Assembly (NCBI GenBank): GCA_030841035.1
Contig: JAVEDI010000085.1
Span: forward strand, 1 to 35,781
DNA from: Actinomycetota bacterium
GTDB taxonomy: Bacteria > Actinomycetota > Actinomycetes > JACCUZ01
Reading direction: 5' to 3'
DNA: 35,781 nt
The position numbers and the translations under genes are program-made. The notes beneath the pieces were generated by a model. That model saw only the letters and a program-made list of their open reading frames with translations, was not told the DNA's origin and searched no databases. Below are positions 1 through 7,023 of the stretch, piece after piece; within the stretch, counting starts at the first letter, position 1; every line of letters begins with the position of its first letter.

Positions 1-29
1 CGACCCGGGGAGCTAGCCTGGCCCGCGAC

Positions 30-860
30 ATGGGCACTGCAGCGGGGGCGGACGCGCCGATCGGGATCTTCGACTCCGGCGTCGGCGGCCTGACGGTGGC
101 CCGGGCAGTCCTCGACCAGCTCCCGCACGAGGCGATCCGCTACGTCGGCGACACCGCCCACGGCCCGTACGGCCCTTTGCCCATCGCCGAGGTCCGCCGG
201 CACTCCCTCGCGGTGATGGACGAGATGGTCGAGGCCGGCGTGAAGATGCTGGTCGTCGCCTGCAACTCCGCCAGCGCCGCGTGCCTGCGCGATGCCCGGG
301 AACGCTACGACGTCCCGGTCGTGGAGGTGGTGCTGCCGGCGGTCCGCCGGGCCACCGCCGCCACCCGCAACGGGCGGGTCGGCGTCATCGGCACCCAGGC
401 GACCATCACCAGCGGTGCCTACGAAGACGCCTTCGCGGCAGCACCGCAGATCAGCGTGACCAGCGCCGCCTGCCCGAGCTTCGTGGACTTCGTCGAGCGT
501 GGCGTGACCAGCGGCCGGCAGCTGCTGGGGCTGGCCCAGTCCTACCTGGACCCGCTGCTGGCTGCCGACGTCGACACCGTGGTCCTCGGCTGCACCCACT
601 ACCCGCTGCTCACCGGCGTCGTGTCCTACGTGATGGGCGACAGCGTGACCCTCGTGTCCAGCGCCGAGGAGACCGCCAAGGACGTCTACCGCACCCTGGC
701 CGCGGGTGGCATCGAGCGTTCGCGCGACCTGCCCGAGCCGGCCCACCGGTTCCTGACCACCGGCGACCCGAGCGAGTTCCGGCGGCTGTCCCACCGCTTC
801 CTCGGGCCGGAGGCGGGCGGCGTCGAGGCCGTCGCCGCCGCCGCAGGCGTGGGCGCGTGA
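30..860 (+). CDS. murI: Glutamate racemase
   Basis: Interconverts L- and D-glutamate to supply D-Glu for peptidoglycan precursors; cytoplasmic, cofactor-independent. The 276 residues match the family's usual length. Hallmarks are visible in order: [12 protein letters not shown] near residue 12, the first catalytic cysteine in VACNSASA near residue 77, and the second in GCTHYPLL near residue 188. The ATG start directly precedes the conserved N-terminal motif. A TAGCCT hexamer (14-19) lies 10 nt before the ATG, so the mRNA may be nearly leaderless. The stop overlaps the GTG start of the MBL gene (GTGA), implying translational coupling. The order murI-MBL-rph-rdgB is the conserved actinobacterial cluster (Rv1338-Rv1341 in M. 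tuberculosis). Confidence 0.97.
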   Translation: MGTAAGADAPIGIFDSGVGGLTVARAVLDQLPHEAIRYVGDTAHGPYGPLPIAEVRRHSLAVMDEMVEAGVKMLVVACNSASAACLRDARERYDVPVVEVVLPAVRRATAATRNGRVGVIGTQATITSGAYEDAFAAAPQISVTSAACPSFVDFVERGVTSGRQLLGLAQSYLDPLLAADVDTVVLGCTHYPLLTGVVSYVMGDSVTLVSSAEETAKDVYRTLAAGGIERSRDLPEPAHRFLTTGDPSEFRRLSHRFLGPEAGGVEAVAAAAGVGA

Positions 861-1606
861 AGCTGACCGTCGTCGGGTGCTCCGGGTCGTTCCCCGGGCC
901 GACCGGTCCCGCGTCGTGCTACCTCGTCGAGGCCGACGGCCACCGGGTGCTCCTCGACCTCGGCAACGGCGCCCTCGGTGCCCTGTCCACTCACATGGAC
1001 ATCTACGACGTCGACGACGTGCTGCTCAGCCATCTGCACCCCGACCACTGCTTCGACCTGGCGAGCTACTACGTCGCGCGCCGCTACCACCCGGACGGCG
1101 TCCGGCCTCGCATCCCGGTCTACGGGCCGGCCGGTGTGGCCGCGCGGATGGCCGATGCCTACGGCAGCGACCGGTCGCAGGGCATGACCGCGGAGTTCGA
1201 CTTCCGCGAGTGGAGCAACGGCGCGACGTATGACATCGGCCCCCTGCGGGTCACCGTGGCGCGGGTCGCGCACCCGGTGCCGTGCTTCGCGATGCGGGTC
1301 GAGCACGGCGGCCGGGTCCTCGCATACTCCGGCGACACCGGCCGCTGTGACGCCCTGGTCGAGGTGTCGCGCGACGCCGACCTGCTGCTGTGCGAGGCGT
1401 CCAACCAGGAGGGCGTCGCCAACCCGCCGGGCCTGCACCTGACCGGCCGGCAGGCAGGGGAGGCGGCCGCAGCCGCCGGCGTACGGCGGCTGGTGCTGAC
1501 CCACGTGCCGCCGTGGTACTCCGGTGAGGTCGCCCTCGGTGAGGCGCGTGAGGTCTTCGGCGGGCAGCTGGAGCTGGCCCGGCCCGGGGCGAGCTACGAG
1601 GTCTGA
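857..1606 (+). CDS. Metallo-beta-lactamase-fold hydrolase (Rv1339-like)
   Basis: A 249-residue MBL-fold protein. The GTG start at 857 overlaps the murI stop; the open frame extends upstream but only as a shadow of murI. It opens with a beta-strand and CSGSFPGP turn, then the metal motif [11 protein letters not shown] (HxHxDH form), a late Asp in AYSGDTG, and a C-terminal LTHVPPWY histidine. These are the metal ligands of RNase Z/PhnP-type phosphodiesterases. The M. tuberculosis protein in the same genomic place, Rv1339, has been described as an atypical cyclic-nucleotide phosphodiesterase; applying that activity here is inference from synteny and motifs. Cytoplasmic, no signal peptide. Confidence 0.9.
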   Translation: MKLTVVGCSGSFPGPTGPASCYLVEADGHRVLLDLGNGALGALSTHMDIYDVDDVLLSHLHPDHCFDLASYYVARRYHPDGVRPRIPVYGPAGVAARMADAYGSDRSQGMTAEFDFREWSNGATYDIGPLRVTVARVAHPVPCFAMRVEHGGRVLAYSGDTGRCDALVEVSRDADLLLCEASNQEGVANPPGLHLTGRQAGEAAAAAGVRRLVLTHVPPWYSGEVALGEAREVFGGQLELARPGASYEV

Positions 1607-1607
1607 A

Positions 1608-1613
1608 TAGGGT
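1608..1613 (+). promoter_or_regulatory. -10 hexamer for a leaderless rph transcript
   Basis: TAGGGT fits the actinobacterial -10 consensus TANNNT and ends exactly 6 nt before the rph ATG at 1620. No Shine-Dalgarno sequence sits in between, and no clear -35 is seen. The same geometry recurs before four other starts or near-starts in this window. Confidence 0.5.
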
Positions 1614-1619
1614 CGAGTC

Positions 1620-2339
1620 ATGCTACGCATCGACGGCAGGGCACCTGAGGAGCTACGGCCGGTCCGCATCACGCGCGGCTGGCTCGACCACGCCGAGGGG
1701 TCCGTGCTGGTGGAGTTCGGCAAGACGCGGGTGCTGTGCGCTGCCTCGGTCACGCAGGGCGTGCCACGGTGGCGCAGGGGCAGCGGGCTCGGCTGGGTGA
1801 CGGCGGAGTACGCCATGTTGCCGCGCTCGACCAACACCCGCTCCGACCGTGAGTCGGTCAAGGGCCGCATCGGCGGGCGGACCCACGAGATCTCCCGACT
1901 GATCGGGAGGTCGCTGCGCTCGGTCGTCGACTACAAGGCCCTCGGCGAGAACACCGTGGTGCTCGACTGCGACGTGCTGCAGGCCGACGGGGGCACCCGT
2001 ACCGCGGCCGTCACCGGCGCCTACGTCGCGCTGGCCGACGCGGTGTCGTGGCTGCGCGCGAAGGGGGCGCTCGTCGCCGAGCCGCTGCATGGCTCGGTCG
2101 CCGCCGTCTCGGTGGGCATCGTCAATGCCGAGCCGATGCTCGACCTCTGCTACGAGGAGGACGTGACGGCCGAGACCGACATGAACGTCGTCATGACCGG
2201 CGCCGGCGCCTACGTCGAGGTGCAGGGCACCGCCGAGGGGCGCCCGTTCGACCGAGGGCAGCTCGACGCGCTGCTCGCCCTCGCCGCATCGGGCTGTGAC
2301 CGGCTGACGGCGGCGCAGCGGGCCGCGCTCGAGCGCTGA
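1620..2339 (+). CDS. rph: Ribonuclease PH
   Basis: A 3'-5' phosphorolytic exoribonuclease that trims tRNA 3' ends, using phosphate and releasing nucleoside diphosphates. The 239 residues are the normal length. The N-terminus ([20 protein letters not shown]) is characteristic, followed by [12 protein letters not shown], the [19 protein letters not shown] loop, the Arg-rich [18 protein letters not shown] stretch, and the catalytic Asp region of [13 protein letters not shown]. The ATG is 14 nt after the MBL stop and appears leaderless, so rph may have its own promoter as well as read-through from murI. rdgB begins 2 nt after its stop. Confidence 0.97.
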   Translation: MLRIDGRAPEELRPVRITRGWLDHAEGSVLVEFGKTRVLCAASVTQGVPRWRRGSGLGWVTAEYAMLPRSTNTRSDRESVKGRIGGRTHEISRLIGRSLRSVVDYKALGENTVVLDCDVLQADGGTRTAAVTGAYVALADAVSWLRAKGALVAEPLHGSVAAVSVGIVNAEPMLDLCYEEDVTAETDMNVVMTGAGAYVEVQGTAEGRPFDRGQLDALLALAASGCDRLTAAQRAALER

Positions 2340-2341
2340 CG

Positions 2342-2962
2342 GTGGGCGCCCGGCTGGTGCTCGCCACGCGCAACGCGCACAAGGTGGGTGAGCTGCAGGC
2401 CATCCTGACCGACGCGGGCGTCGAGGTGACCCTGGTCGGCATGGACGCGTTCCCCGACGTGCCAGAGGTGGTCGAGGACGGCCTGACGTTCGAGGCGAAC
2501 GCGCTGAAGAAGGCCCTGGAGACGGCGAGGGCCACCGGCCTGCCGGCGGTGGCCGACGACTCCGGGTTGTGCGTCGACGCGCTGAACGGCATGCCGGGCG
2601 TGTTCTCCGCGCGGTGGTCGGGCCGGCACGGCGATGACGTGGCCAACCTCGACCTGGTGCTCGCGCAGGTCTCGCAGGTCGGCGACGAGAGCCGCGGGGC
2701 CCGCTTCGAGTGCGCGGCCGCGCTCGCCCTGCCCTCCGGCGAGGCCCACGTCGTGTCGGGACGGGTCGACGGGGTGCTGATCCGCGCCCCTCGCGGCACC
2801 GGCGGCTTCGGCTACGACCCGGTGTTCGTGCCGCACGGGCACGAGCGCACGACGGCCGAGATGTCGCCCGAGGAGAAGAACGCGATCTCGCACCGCGGGC
2901 GGGCGTTCCGCGCGCTGGCGCCGGCAATCGCACACCTGGTGGTCGACGGCCGGGCGCTCTGA
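2342..2962 (+). CDS. rdgB: XTP/dITP pyrophosphatase (HAM1/RdgB family)
   Basis: Hydrolyses non-canonical purine triphosphates (ITP, dITP, XTP) to monophosphates, keeping them out of nucleic acids. 206 residues, family-typical. Motifs: LVLATRNAHKVGEL at the N-terminus (SxNxxK-like), VADDSGLCVDALNGMPG with catalytic and metal acidic residues, GTGGFGYDPVF, and the C-terminal SHRGRAFRAL. GTG start 2 nt after the rph stop, so it is very likely co-translated. The gene ends 10 nt before a hairpin and converges on the SRPBCC gene. Confidence 0.96.
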   Translation: MGARLVLATRNAHKVGELQAILTDAGVEVTLVGMDAFPDVPEVVEDGLTFEANALKKALETARATGLPAVADDSGLCVDALNGMPGVFSARWSGRHGDDVANLDLVLAQVSQVGDESRGARFECAAALALPSGEAHVVSGRVDGVLIRAPRGTGGFGYDPVFVPHGHERTTAEMSPEEKNAISHRGRAFRALAPAIAHLVVDGRAL

Positions 2963-2971
2963 GCGAGGCGA

Positions 2972-2991
2972 CCCGGCGTCACGTCGCCGGG
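2972..2991. terminator. Hairpin between convergent rdgB and SRPBCC genes
   Basis: CCCGGCG and CGCCGGG form a perfect 7-bp stem around a 6-nt loop, 10 nt after the rdgB stop. No T-run follows, which is common for terminators in high-G+C actinobacteria. The convergent layout (rdgB ends at 2962, the opposing gene at 3032) supports a bidirectional terminator. Confidence 0.5.
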
Positions 2992-3031
2992 GCCTGGCCG
3001 CCACGGTGCCCTCGGTCGAGCGGCGCCCTGC

Positions 3032-3811
3032 TCAGCCCGGCGGGAACAGGTCGGCGAGCCATCCTTGCCAGCCTTCGAGCACCGCGGGTGCCCGGCCGGC
3101 CGCCTCGGCCCCGTACAGCCAGAACCAGACGCTGACGACAGCCTGGCCGTCCGCGCCCTCCACCGCCACCAGCGCCGTACCCGGCCCCGGCTCGTCGATG
3201 CGCAGGGTCAGCATCCGCGGCGCGGCCCGCTCGAGCGTGCCGGTCAGTGCCGTCGGTGCGGTTGGACCCGCCGCCACGCGATCGCCGTCGGAGGCTGTGC
3301 CCGCGATGCCCAGCGCGCCGGTGAGGATGTCCCACGCCTCGTCGAGCCCGACGGCGGCCATGCTCATGGGCTGCACCGCGACGCCCACCTGCCCGGGGAA
3401 GTAGCGGCGATGCAGCTGCAGGTTGTGCAGGAACATCCGCCAGCCCGCGTCCAGGCCGTCAATCTGGTCGTTGTGCTCCTCGCCGGCCCCGAAGCCGCTG
3501 TTCACCAGGCGCACCACACAGGTGTCGCCGTCGCGGGCCTCGATCAGCCACTCGAAGGCCATGCCGTCCCCGGTGTCTCCGCCGTCGAACACGACCCGCT
3601 GCGGCGGGTCCCAGACCCGCACGCGGCCCCGGACCGACATCGAGTCGCCGGGCCCGAACTGCTGTACCACCTCGCCGCCCTCGCGCTGCTCGACGGTGCT
3701 GGGCACGAACCAGCTGCCGATGCCGGGGCCGGTTGCCACGGCGGCCCAGATCTCCTCGGGCGTTCCCGGAACCTGCACCTCGAGTGCGATCGACGGGCTG
3801 TCCTCGGTCAT
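3032..3811 (-). CDS. SRPBCC / AHSA1-like domain protein
   Basis: 259 residues beginning with the START/AHSA1 (SRPBCC superfamily) pattern: a first beta-strand (IALEVQVPGTPEEIWAAVATG), then GIGSWFVPSTVE, then VVFDGG and FEWLIEARDGDTCVVRLVNSGF. The fold is a helix-grip cavity that binds hydrophobic ligands. The C-terminal half (from about residue 150) looks like a second, more divergent SRPBCC-type segment, so the protein may be a tandem. The ATG follows a clear GGAGG 4-5 nt upstream. No signal peptide or membrane segment. The ligand is unknown and neighbours give no clue. Confidence 0.8.
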   Translation of the reverse strand: MTEDSPSIALEVQVPGTPEEIWAAVATGPGIGSWFVPSTVEQREGGEVVQQFGPGDSMSVRGRVRVWDPPQRVVFDGGDTGDGMAFEWLIEARDGDTCVVRLVNSGFGAGEEHNDQIDGLDAGWRMFLHNLQLHRRYFPGQVGVAVQPMSMAAVGLDEAWDILTGALGIAGTASDGDRVAAGPTAPTALTGTLERAAPRMLTLRIDEPGPGTALVAVEGADGQAVVSVWFWLYGAEAAGRAPAVLEGWQGWLADLFPPG

Positions 3812-3894
3812 GTCGCCTCCAGCTCAGCTGGTGTCGTCCTACCGGACTCGTCCCTCGGCGACCTCGTGCCTGCGCCCTGGCGAGTCACATCGCG

Positions 3895-3977
3895 TGCGGG
3901 AGGGGGGATTCGAACCCCCACGCCCGAAGGCACCAGAACCTAAATCTGGCGCGGCTGCCTGGTTACGCCACTCCCGC
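3895..3977 (-). tRNA. tRNA-Leu (anticodon UAG)
   Basis: The minus strand folds as a class II tRNA of 83 nt. The acceptor stem GCGGGAG pairs with CTCCCGC and is followed by discriminator A. The anticodon stem CCAGA/TCTGG encloses loop TTTAGGT, giving anticodon TAG (reads CUA and CUN by wobble). A long variable arm (TGCC-TTC-GGGC type) and a GGGGG-TTCGAAT-CCCCC T-arm are present. The 3' CCA is not encoded. It lies 39 nt downstream of the bcp stop on the same strand. Confidence 0.96.
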
Positions 3978-4016
3978 TCGACTGCTCATCGTAGGGGCTG
4001 GTGTCCCCCGCAGCGG

Positions 4017-4484
4017 TCAGTCGAGGCCGAGCTCCCTGCGCAGCCTGGCGACGTGGCCGGTCGCCTTGACGTTGTACTGGGCCGCCTCGATCGCGCCGTC
4101 CTCGTCGATCACGAAGGTCGAGCGGATCACGCCGGTCACCGTCTTGCCGTAGAGCTGCTTCTCGCCGTAGGCGCCGTACGCCTCCAGAACGGTCCGGTCC
4201 GGATCGCAGAGCAACGGGAACGTCACGTGCTCCTCGTCGCGAAAGGTCGCCTGCTTGGCCGGCTTGTCGGGCGAGATGCCGAGCACCTCGTAGCCCGAGG
4301 ACCGCAGCGAGGCGAGGCTGTCGCGGAAGTCGCATGCCTGCGTGGTGCAGCCCGGCGTCGACGCGGCGGGGTAGAAGTAGACGATCACCTTGCGGCCACG
4401 CAGTGACGAGAGCGTCACCTCGGTGCCGTCGGGGTCGGGCAGCGTGAAGTCGGGTGCGCGGTCGCCGCGGGAGAGTGTGGGCAT
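4017..4484 (-). CDS. bcp: Thioredoxin-dependent thiol peroxidase (Bcp/PrxQ)
   Basis: A 155-residue peroxiredoxin of the Bcp/PrxQ group that reduces H2O2 and organic hydroperoxides. APDFTLPDPDG opens the thioredoxin fold. The peroxidatic cysteine is Cys46 in STPGCTTQACDFRD, and Cys51, five residues later, is the resolving cysteine of the atypical 2-Cys PrxQ type. Later the STFVIDEDG strand and an NVKATGH segment are typical. Cytoplasmic. The ATG lies 6 nt after a TAGGTT -10 hexamer, so the mRNA is probably leaderless. tRNA-Leu follows downstream on the same strand. Confidence 0.96.
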   Translation of the reverse strand: MPTLSRGDRAPDFTLPDPDGTEVTLSSLRGRKVIVYFYPAASTPGCTTQACDFRDSLASLRSSGYEVLGISPDKPAKQATFRDEEHVTFPLLCDPDRTVLEAYGAYGEKQLYGKTVTGVIRSTFVIDEDGAIEAAQYNVKATGHVARLRRELGLD

Positions 4485-4490
4485 CCGACC

Positions 4491-4496
4491 AACCTA
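4491..4496 (-). promoter_or_regulatory. -10 hexamer for a leaderless bcp transcript
   Basis: On the minus strand TAGGTT ends 6 nt before the bcp ATG with no Shine-Dalgarno sequence between. No convincing -35 is seen. Confidence 0.5.
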
Positions 4497-4640
4497 CCGA
4501 CCCGGGCGGTGCGTCCCACCGACGGGCGAGCGCATAGCCTGGGTCGGCCCGGGCATGGATCACCGGACGGGTCGGCGCGCTGAGCCGGCCGGCCACCAGA
4601 CCAGCGCGAAAGCCCCACAGACCCCCCATGGAGGTCCGCC

Positions 4641-4940
4641 ATGACGACCGACTCGCACAACCCTCCCGCCGGGCTGGAGGCGCGACCGCCGGCATCGGCA
4701 TCGCCGCGGACGGCTGCCCAGATCGAGGCCGACATCGAACGCACCCGGTCCCAGCTCGCCGGCACGGTCGACGCCATCGCGCAGCGGGTGAAGCCGGCGA
4801 ACGTCGCCAGGCGCACCGCAGAGTCGACGAAGGCCCGGTTCGTCGAACCCGACGGAAGCCTGCGTACGACGCGGGTCGCCGCGGTCGCCGGTGTCGTGCT
4901 GGTTGTGGTCGCCCTGATGCTGCGGCGCCGCAGCCACTGA
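4641..4940 (+). CDS. DUF3618 family membrane protein
   Basis: 99 residues. The domain starts with RTAAQIEADIERTRSQLAGTVDAIAQRVKPANVARR (about residues 23-58), the recognisable DUF3618 pattern: an amphipathic helix with IExTR and LxxTVDAI. It is followed by one transmembrane helix (VAAVAGVVLVVVALML, about 78-93) and a basic C-terminal tail (RRRSH), so the N-terminal part should face the cytoplasm. Function unknown; such proteins often sit near phage-holin-superfamily membrane proteins, absent here. The ATG follows a good GGAGG 6-7 nt upstream. A possible -10 (TAGCCT, 4535-4540) lies about 100 nt upstream. Confidence 0.88.
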   Translation: MTTDSHNPPAGLEARPPASASPRTAAQIEADIERTRSQLAGTVDAIAQRVKPANVARRTAESTKARFVEPDGSLRTTRVAAVAGVVLVVVALMLRRRSH

Positions 4941-4988
4941 CCCGGTCCGCCTGCTGCATCCCGGCCGCCGTCCGGCCGCTTCTCCGTC

Positions 4989-4994
4989 TACCCT
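4989..4994 (+). promoter_or_regulatory. -10 hexamer upstream of the sulfatase
   Basis: TACCCT ends 6 nt before a GTG at 5001, the spacing seen at rph, bcp and the GroES-like gene. That GTG opens a 17-codon ORF rather than the sulfatase itself. Confidence 0.4.
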
Positions 4995-5000
4995 GCTGGC

Positions 5001-5054
5001 GTGGATCTGATGAGCGGGTACGTCGACGCCGAGCCCGCGCTGCGGGGCCGGTGA
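5001..5054 (+). CDS. Putative 17-residue leaderless upstream ORF
   Basis: Reads MDLMSGYVDAEPALRGR then TGA. Its GTG is placed like a leaderless start, 6 nt after TACCCT, and its TGA overlaps the sulfatase GTG as GTGA, the same overlap used for translational coupling at murI/MBL, crcB1/crcB2 and the two MEDS genes. The peptide has no recognised homology, no hydrophobic segment, and no run of one amino acid that would suggest attenuation. It may exist mainly to deliver ribosomes to the sulfatase start, which lacks a good Shine-Dalgarno. It could also be chance. Confidence 0.35.
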   Translation: MDLMSGYVDAEPALRGR

Positions 5055-6544
5055 CCGCCGTCGCGCCCCGAGCAGCTCTGAGCTCCTCAGCGGCCCGGGC
5101 GCTGGCTCGCCTCCCTCAGAGAGGGTCGGCGTGGCTGCCGAGAACCCGAATCGCCGCCGTGGCGCTGTTGGCTCTCGCCCTGCTCCTGCCGCTCGCGTTG
5201 AGCGGCTCGGACGCGTCGGAGGTCCTCGAGCCCGGACGGGTCCACGTCGGACCCGGTCGGCACCGGCCGAACGTCGTGATCATCCTGACCGATGACCAGC
5301 GCGCGGACGCCCTGTTGCAGATGCCGACGGTGCGCCGCCTCCTGGTCGACCAGGGCACGCGGTTCACCGAGGCGAAGCTGCCCACCTCGATCTGCTGCCC
5401 GTCGCGTGCGGCGATCCTGACCGGGCTCTACAGCCACGACAGCGGCGTGTGGAGCAACGGAGGGCCGCACGGCGGCTGGCGGACGTTCCACCGGGAGGGC
5501 AACGAGCGACACACGATCGCGACGACCCTGCAACGCAGGGGCTACCGCACGGGCCTGATCGGCAAGTACCTCAACGGCCTCGGGCACTGGGCCCCACCCG
5601 GTTACCGGCCGCCGGGCTGGGACCGCTTCGAGGGTTTCCGGCTGCCACGGACGTCGGGGGCCTACTACGACTACCAGCTCGGCAACTCCCCGGCGTACGG
5701 GGAAGCCGCGCGCGACTACTCGACCGACGTGCTCGCCACGCGCGCGGTCGACTTCATCTGGTCCACCCCCGCGCGGCGGCCGCTCTTCCTCTACTTCGCG
5801 CCCTTCGCGCCGCATTTCCCGTACGACCCGGCCCCGCGTGACGTGGGTGCACTCAAGGGTGTGCTGCCCGCCTACCGACCACCGTCGGCGACGGCCTCCG
5901 TGGCCGACAAGCCGGCCTGGGTGCGTCGTCTGCCGCCCGTCTCGCAGCAGCGCATCGACTACGTCCGCGAGCGGCAAGGCGAGTCGCTGATGGCTGTCGA
6001 CGACGCCGTGGGTGCGGTGGTCGCTGCCCTGGACCACAGCGAACGGCTGCGCGACACCCTCATCATCTTCATGTCGGACAACGGCCTGCAGATCGGCGAG
6101 CACCACATCGTCGGCAAGAACGTGCCCTACGACGCGGCGAGCTCGATCCCCCTGGTGCTGCGCTGGGACGGCCACGTCGCAGCGGGCCGCACCGACAGTC
6201 GCCTGGCGCTCAACCTCGACATCCCCGCTACCGTCGCTGACGCCACGGGGTCGCACATGAGGACCGACGGCCTCTCGTTGCTCGGTCCCCACCGCCGGCA
6301 GGGCTTCGTGATGGAGTCGCCGTACGGCCCGCGTTACGCGCGTCCGGCTTACTGCGGGTGGCGCAGCAGGGACTGGCTGTTCGTCCACTACACCACCGGC
6401 GAGGAGGAGCTCTACTCCTACCGCGACGACCCGTACGAGCTGCACAACCGTGCGGCCGACCCGGCTTACGGCACGCAGCTGAGGCAGTTGAGGGCGCAGG
6501 CGAAGAACGCGTGCAGCCCGGTCCCGCCGGGGTTCCGCTGGTGA
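5051..6544 (+). CDS. Secreted or membrane-anchored type I sulfatase
   Basis: 497 residues from the chosen GTG at 5051; the open frame continues upstream only as a shadow of the DUF3618 gene. An N-terminal hydrophobic helix (residues 34-51) is a signal anchor or signal peptide, so the enzyme acts outside the cytoplasm. The metal site starts with VIILTDDQ (residues 76-83). The formylglycine motif C-x-P-S-R is intact as Cys115-Cys116-Pro-Ser-Arg119; Cys115 would be oxidised by a formylglycine-generating enzyme. SDNGLQIGEHH later supplies metal ligands. Such enzymes hydrolyse sulfate esters, commonly on glycans; the substrate cannot be read here. The GroES-like gene follows after 19 nt. Confidence 0.9.
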   Translation: MTAVAPRAALSSSAARALARLPQRGSAWLPRTRIAAVALLALALLLPLALSGSDASEVLEPGRVHVGPGRHRPNVVIILTDDQRADALLQMPTVRRLLVDQGTRFTEAKLPTSICCPSRAAILTGLYSHDSGVWSNGGPHGGWRTFHREGNERHTIATTLQRRGYRTGLIGKYLNGLGHWAPPGYRPPGWDRFEGFRLPRTSGAYYDYQLGNSPAYGEAARDYSTDVLATRAVDFIWSTPARRPLFLYFAPFAPHFPYDPAPRDVGALKGVLPAYRPPSATASVADKPAWVRRLPPVSQQRIDYVRERQGESLMAVDDAVGAVVAALDHSERLRDTLIIFMSDNGLQIGEHHIVGKNVPYDAASSIPLVLRWDGHVAAGRTDSRLALNLDIPATVADATGSHMRTDGLSLLGPHRRQGFVMESPYGPRYARPAYCGWRSRDWLFVHYTTGEEELYSYRDDPYELHNRAADPAYGTQLRQLRAQAKNACSPVPPGFRW

Positions 6545-6551
6545 GTCCGGG

Positions 6552-6557
6552 TACGGT
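6552..6557 (+). promoter_or_regulatory. -10 hexamer for a leaderless GroES-like transcript
   Basis: TACGGT ends 6 nt before the GTG at 6564, with no Shine-Dalgarno sequence between, so the GroES-like gene is probably transcribed separately from the sulfatase. Confidence 0.45.
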
Positions 6558-6563
6558 CCAGCT

Positions 6564-6929
6564 GTGAGCAATCGCGCCATCTCCTCAGCCGTCGGTGGGT
6601 CCCCTGGTGTCCACGACCAGCTGCCGATCCGCATGTTGCACGACCGGGTCCTGGTCTCGACCGAGGGCGAGTCGGGTGAGCGCCGGTCGACCTCGGGCAT
6701 CGTCATCCCTGCCACCGCGCAGCTGGAGAAGCGGCTCTCGTGGGCCAAGGTCGTTGCCGTCGGGCCGAACGTGCGCACCGTCGAGGTAGGCGACCGGGTC
6801 ATGTTCGACGGGGACGACCGCAGCGAGGTGGAGGTGCGGGGCCGCGACTACGTCCTGCTGCGGGAGCGGGACATCCACGCCGTCGCCGCCGAGCGGTTGC
6901 AGGACGGGCAGACCGGCCTCTACCTCTGA
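6564..6929 (+). CDS. Divergent GroES (Cpn10)-like protein
   Basis: 121 residues with the Cpn10 pattern: IRMLHDRVLV, a mobile-loop-like segment ERRSTSGIVIPATAQ, WAKVVAVGPN, VEVGDRVMFDGDD, and YVLLRERDIHAV. Classical GroES is about 95-100 residues; this copy has about 20 extra N-terminal residues and a short C-terminal extension (AERLQDGQTGLYL). No groEL is adjacent, so it is likely a paralogue of the housekeeping co-chaperonin. The SGIVIP core of the mobile loop is kept, so GroEL contact is plausible but unproven. Cytoplasmic. Confidence 0.88.
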   Translation: MSNRAISSAVGGSPGVHDQLPIRMLHDRVLVSTEGESGERRSTSGIVIPATAQLEKRLSWAKVVAVGPNVRTVEVGDRVMFDGDDRSEVEVRGRDYVLLRERDIHAVAAERLQDGQTGLYL

Positions 6930-6934
6930 CCTGC

Positions 6935-7015
6935 GGTTGTCCACCCGCCAGGTTCGAACCGGGCGGACCGCCGTCCGGACAACCTGGGCCCGTCGCGGGT
7001 GAGCGCGACGGGCCC
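6935..7015. terminator. Double hairpin, bidirectional terminator
   Basis: Two consecutive inverted repeats fill the gap between the convergent GroES-like and peroxidase genes. The first has 8-bp outer arms GGTTGTCC (6935-6942) and GGACAACC (6977-6984) enclosing a nested CCGCC / GGCGG stem and a central palindrome GGTTCGAACC. The second is a perfect 12-bp stem, GGGCCCGTCGCG (6986-6997) and CGCGACGGGCCC (7004-7015), with a 6-nt loop. No T-run follows. It would stop transcription from either side. Confidence 0.7.
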
Positions 7016-7023
7016 CGGATCGT

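Noticed and set aside
6951-6960. tRNA-like GGTTCGAACC
   Set aside because: It resembles a T-loop, but no acceptor or anticodon stems flank it; it is the centre of the terminator hairpin.
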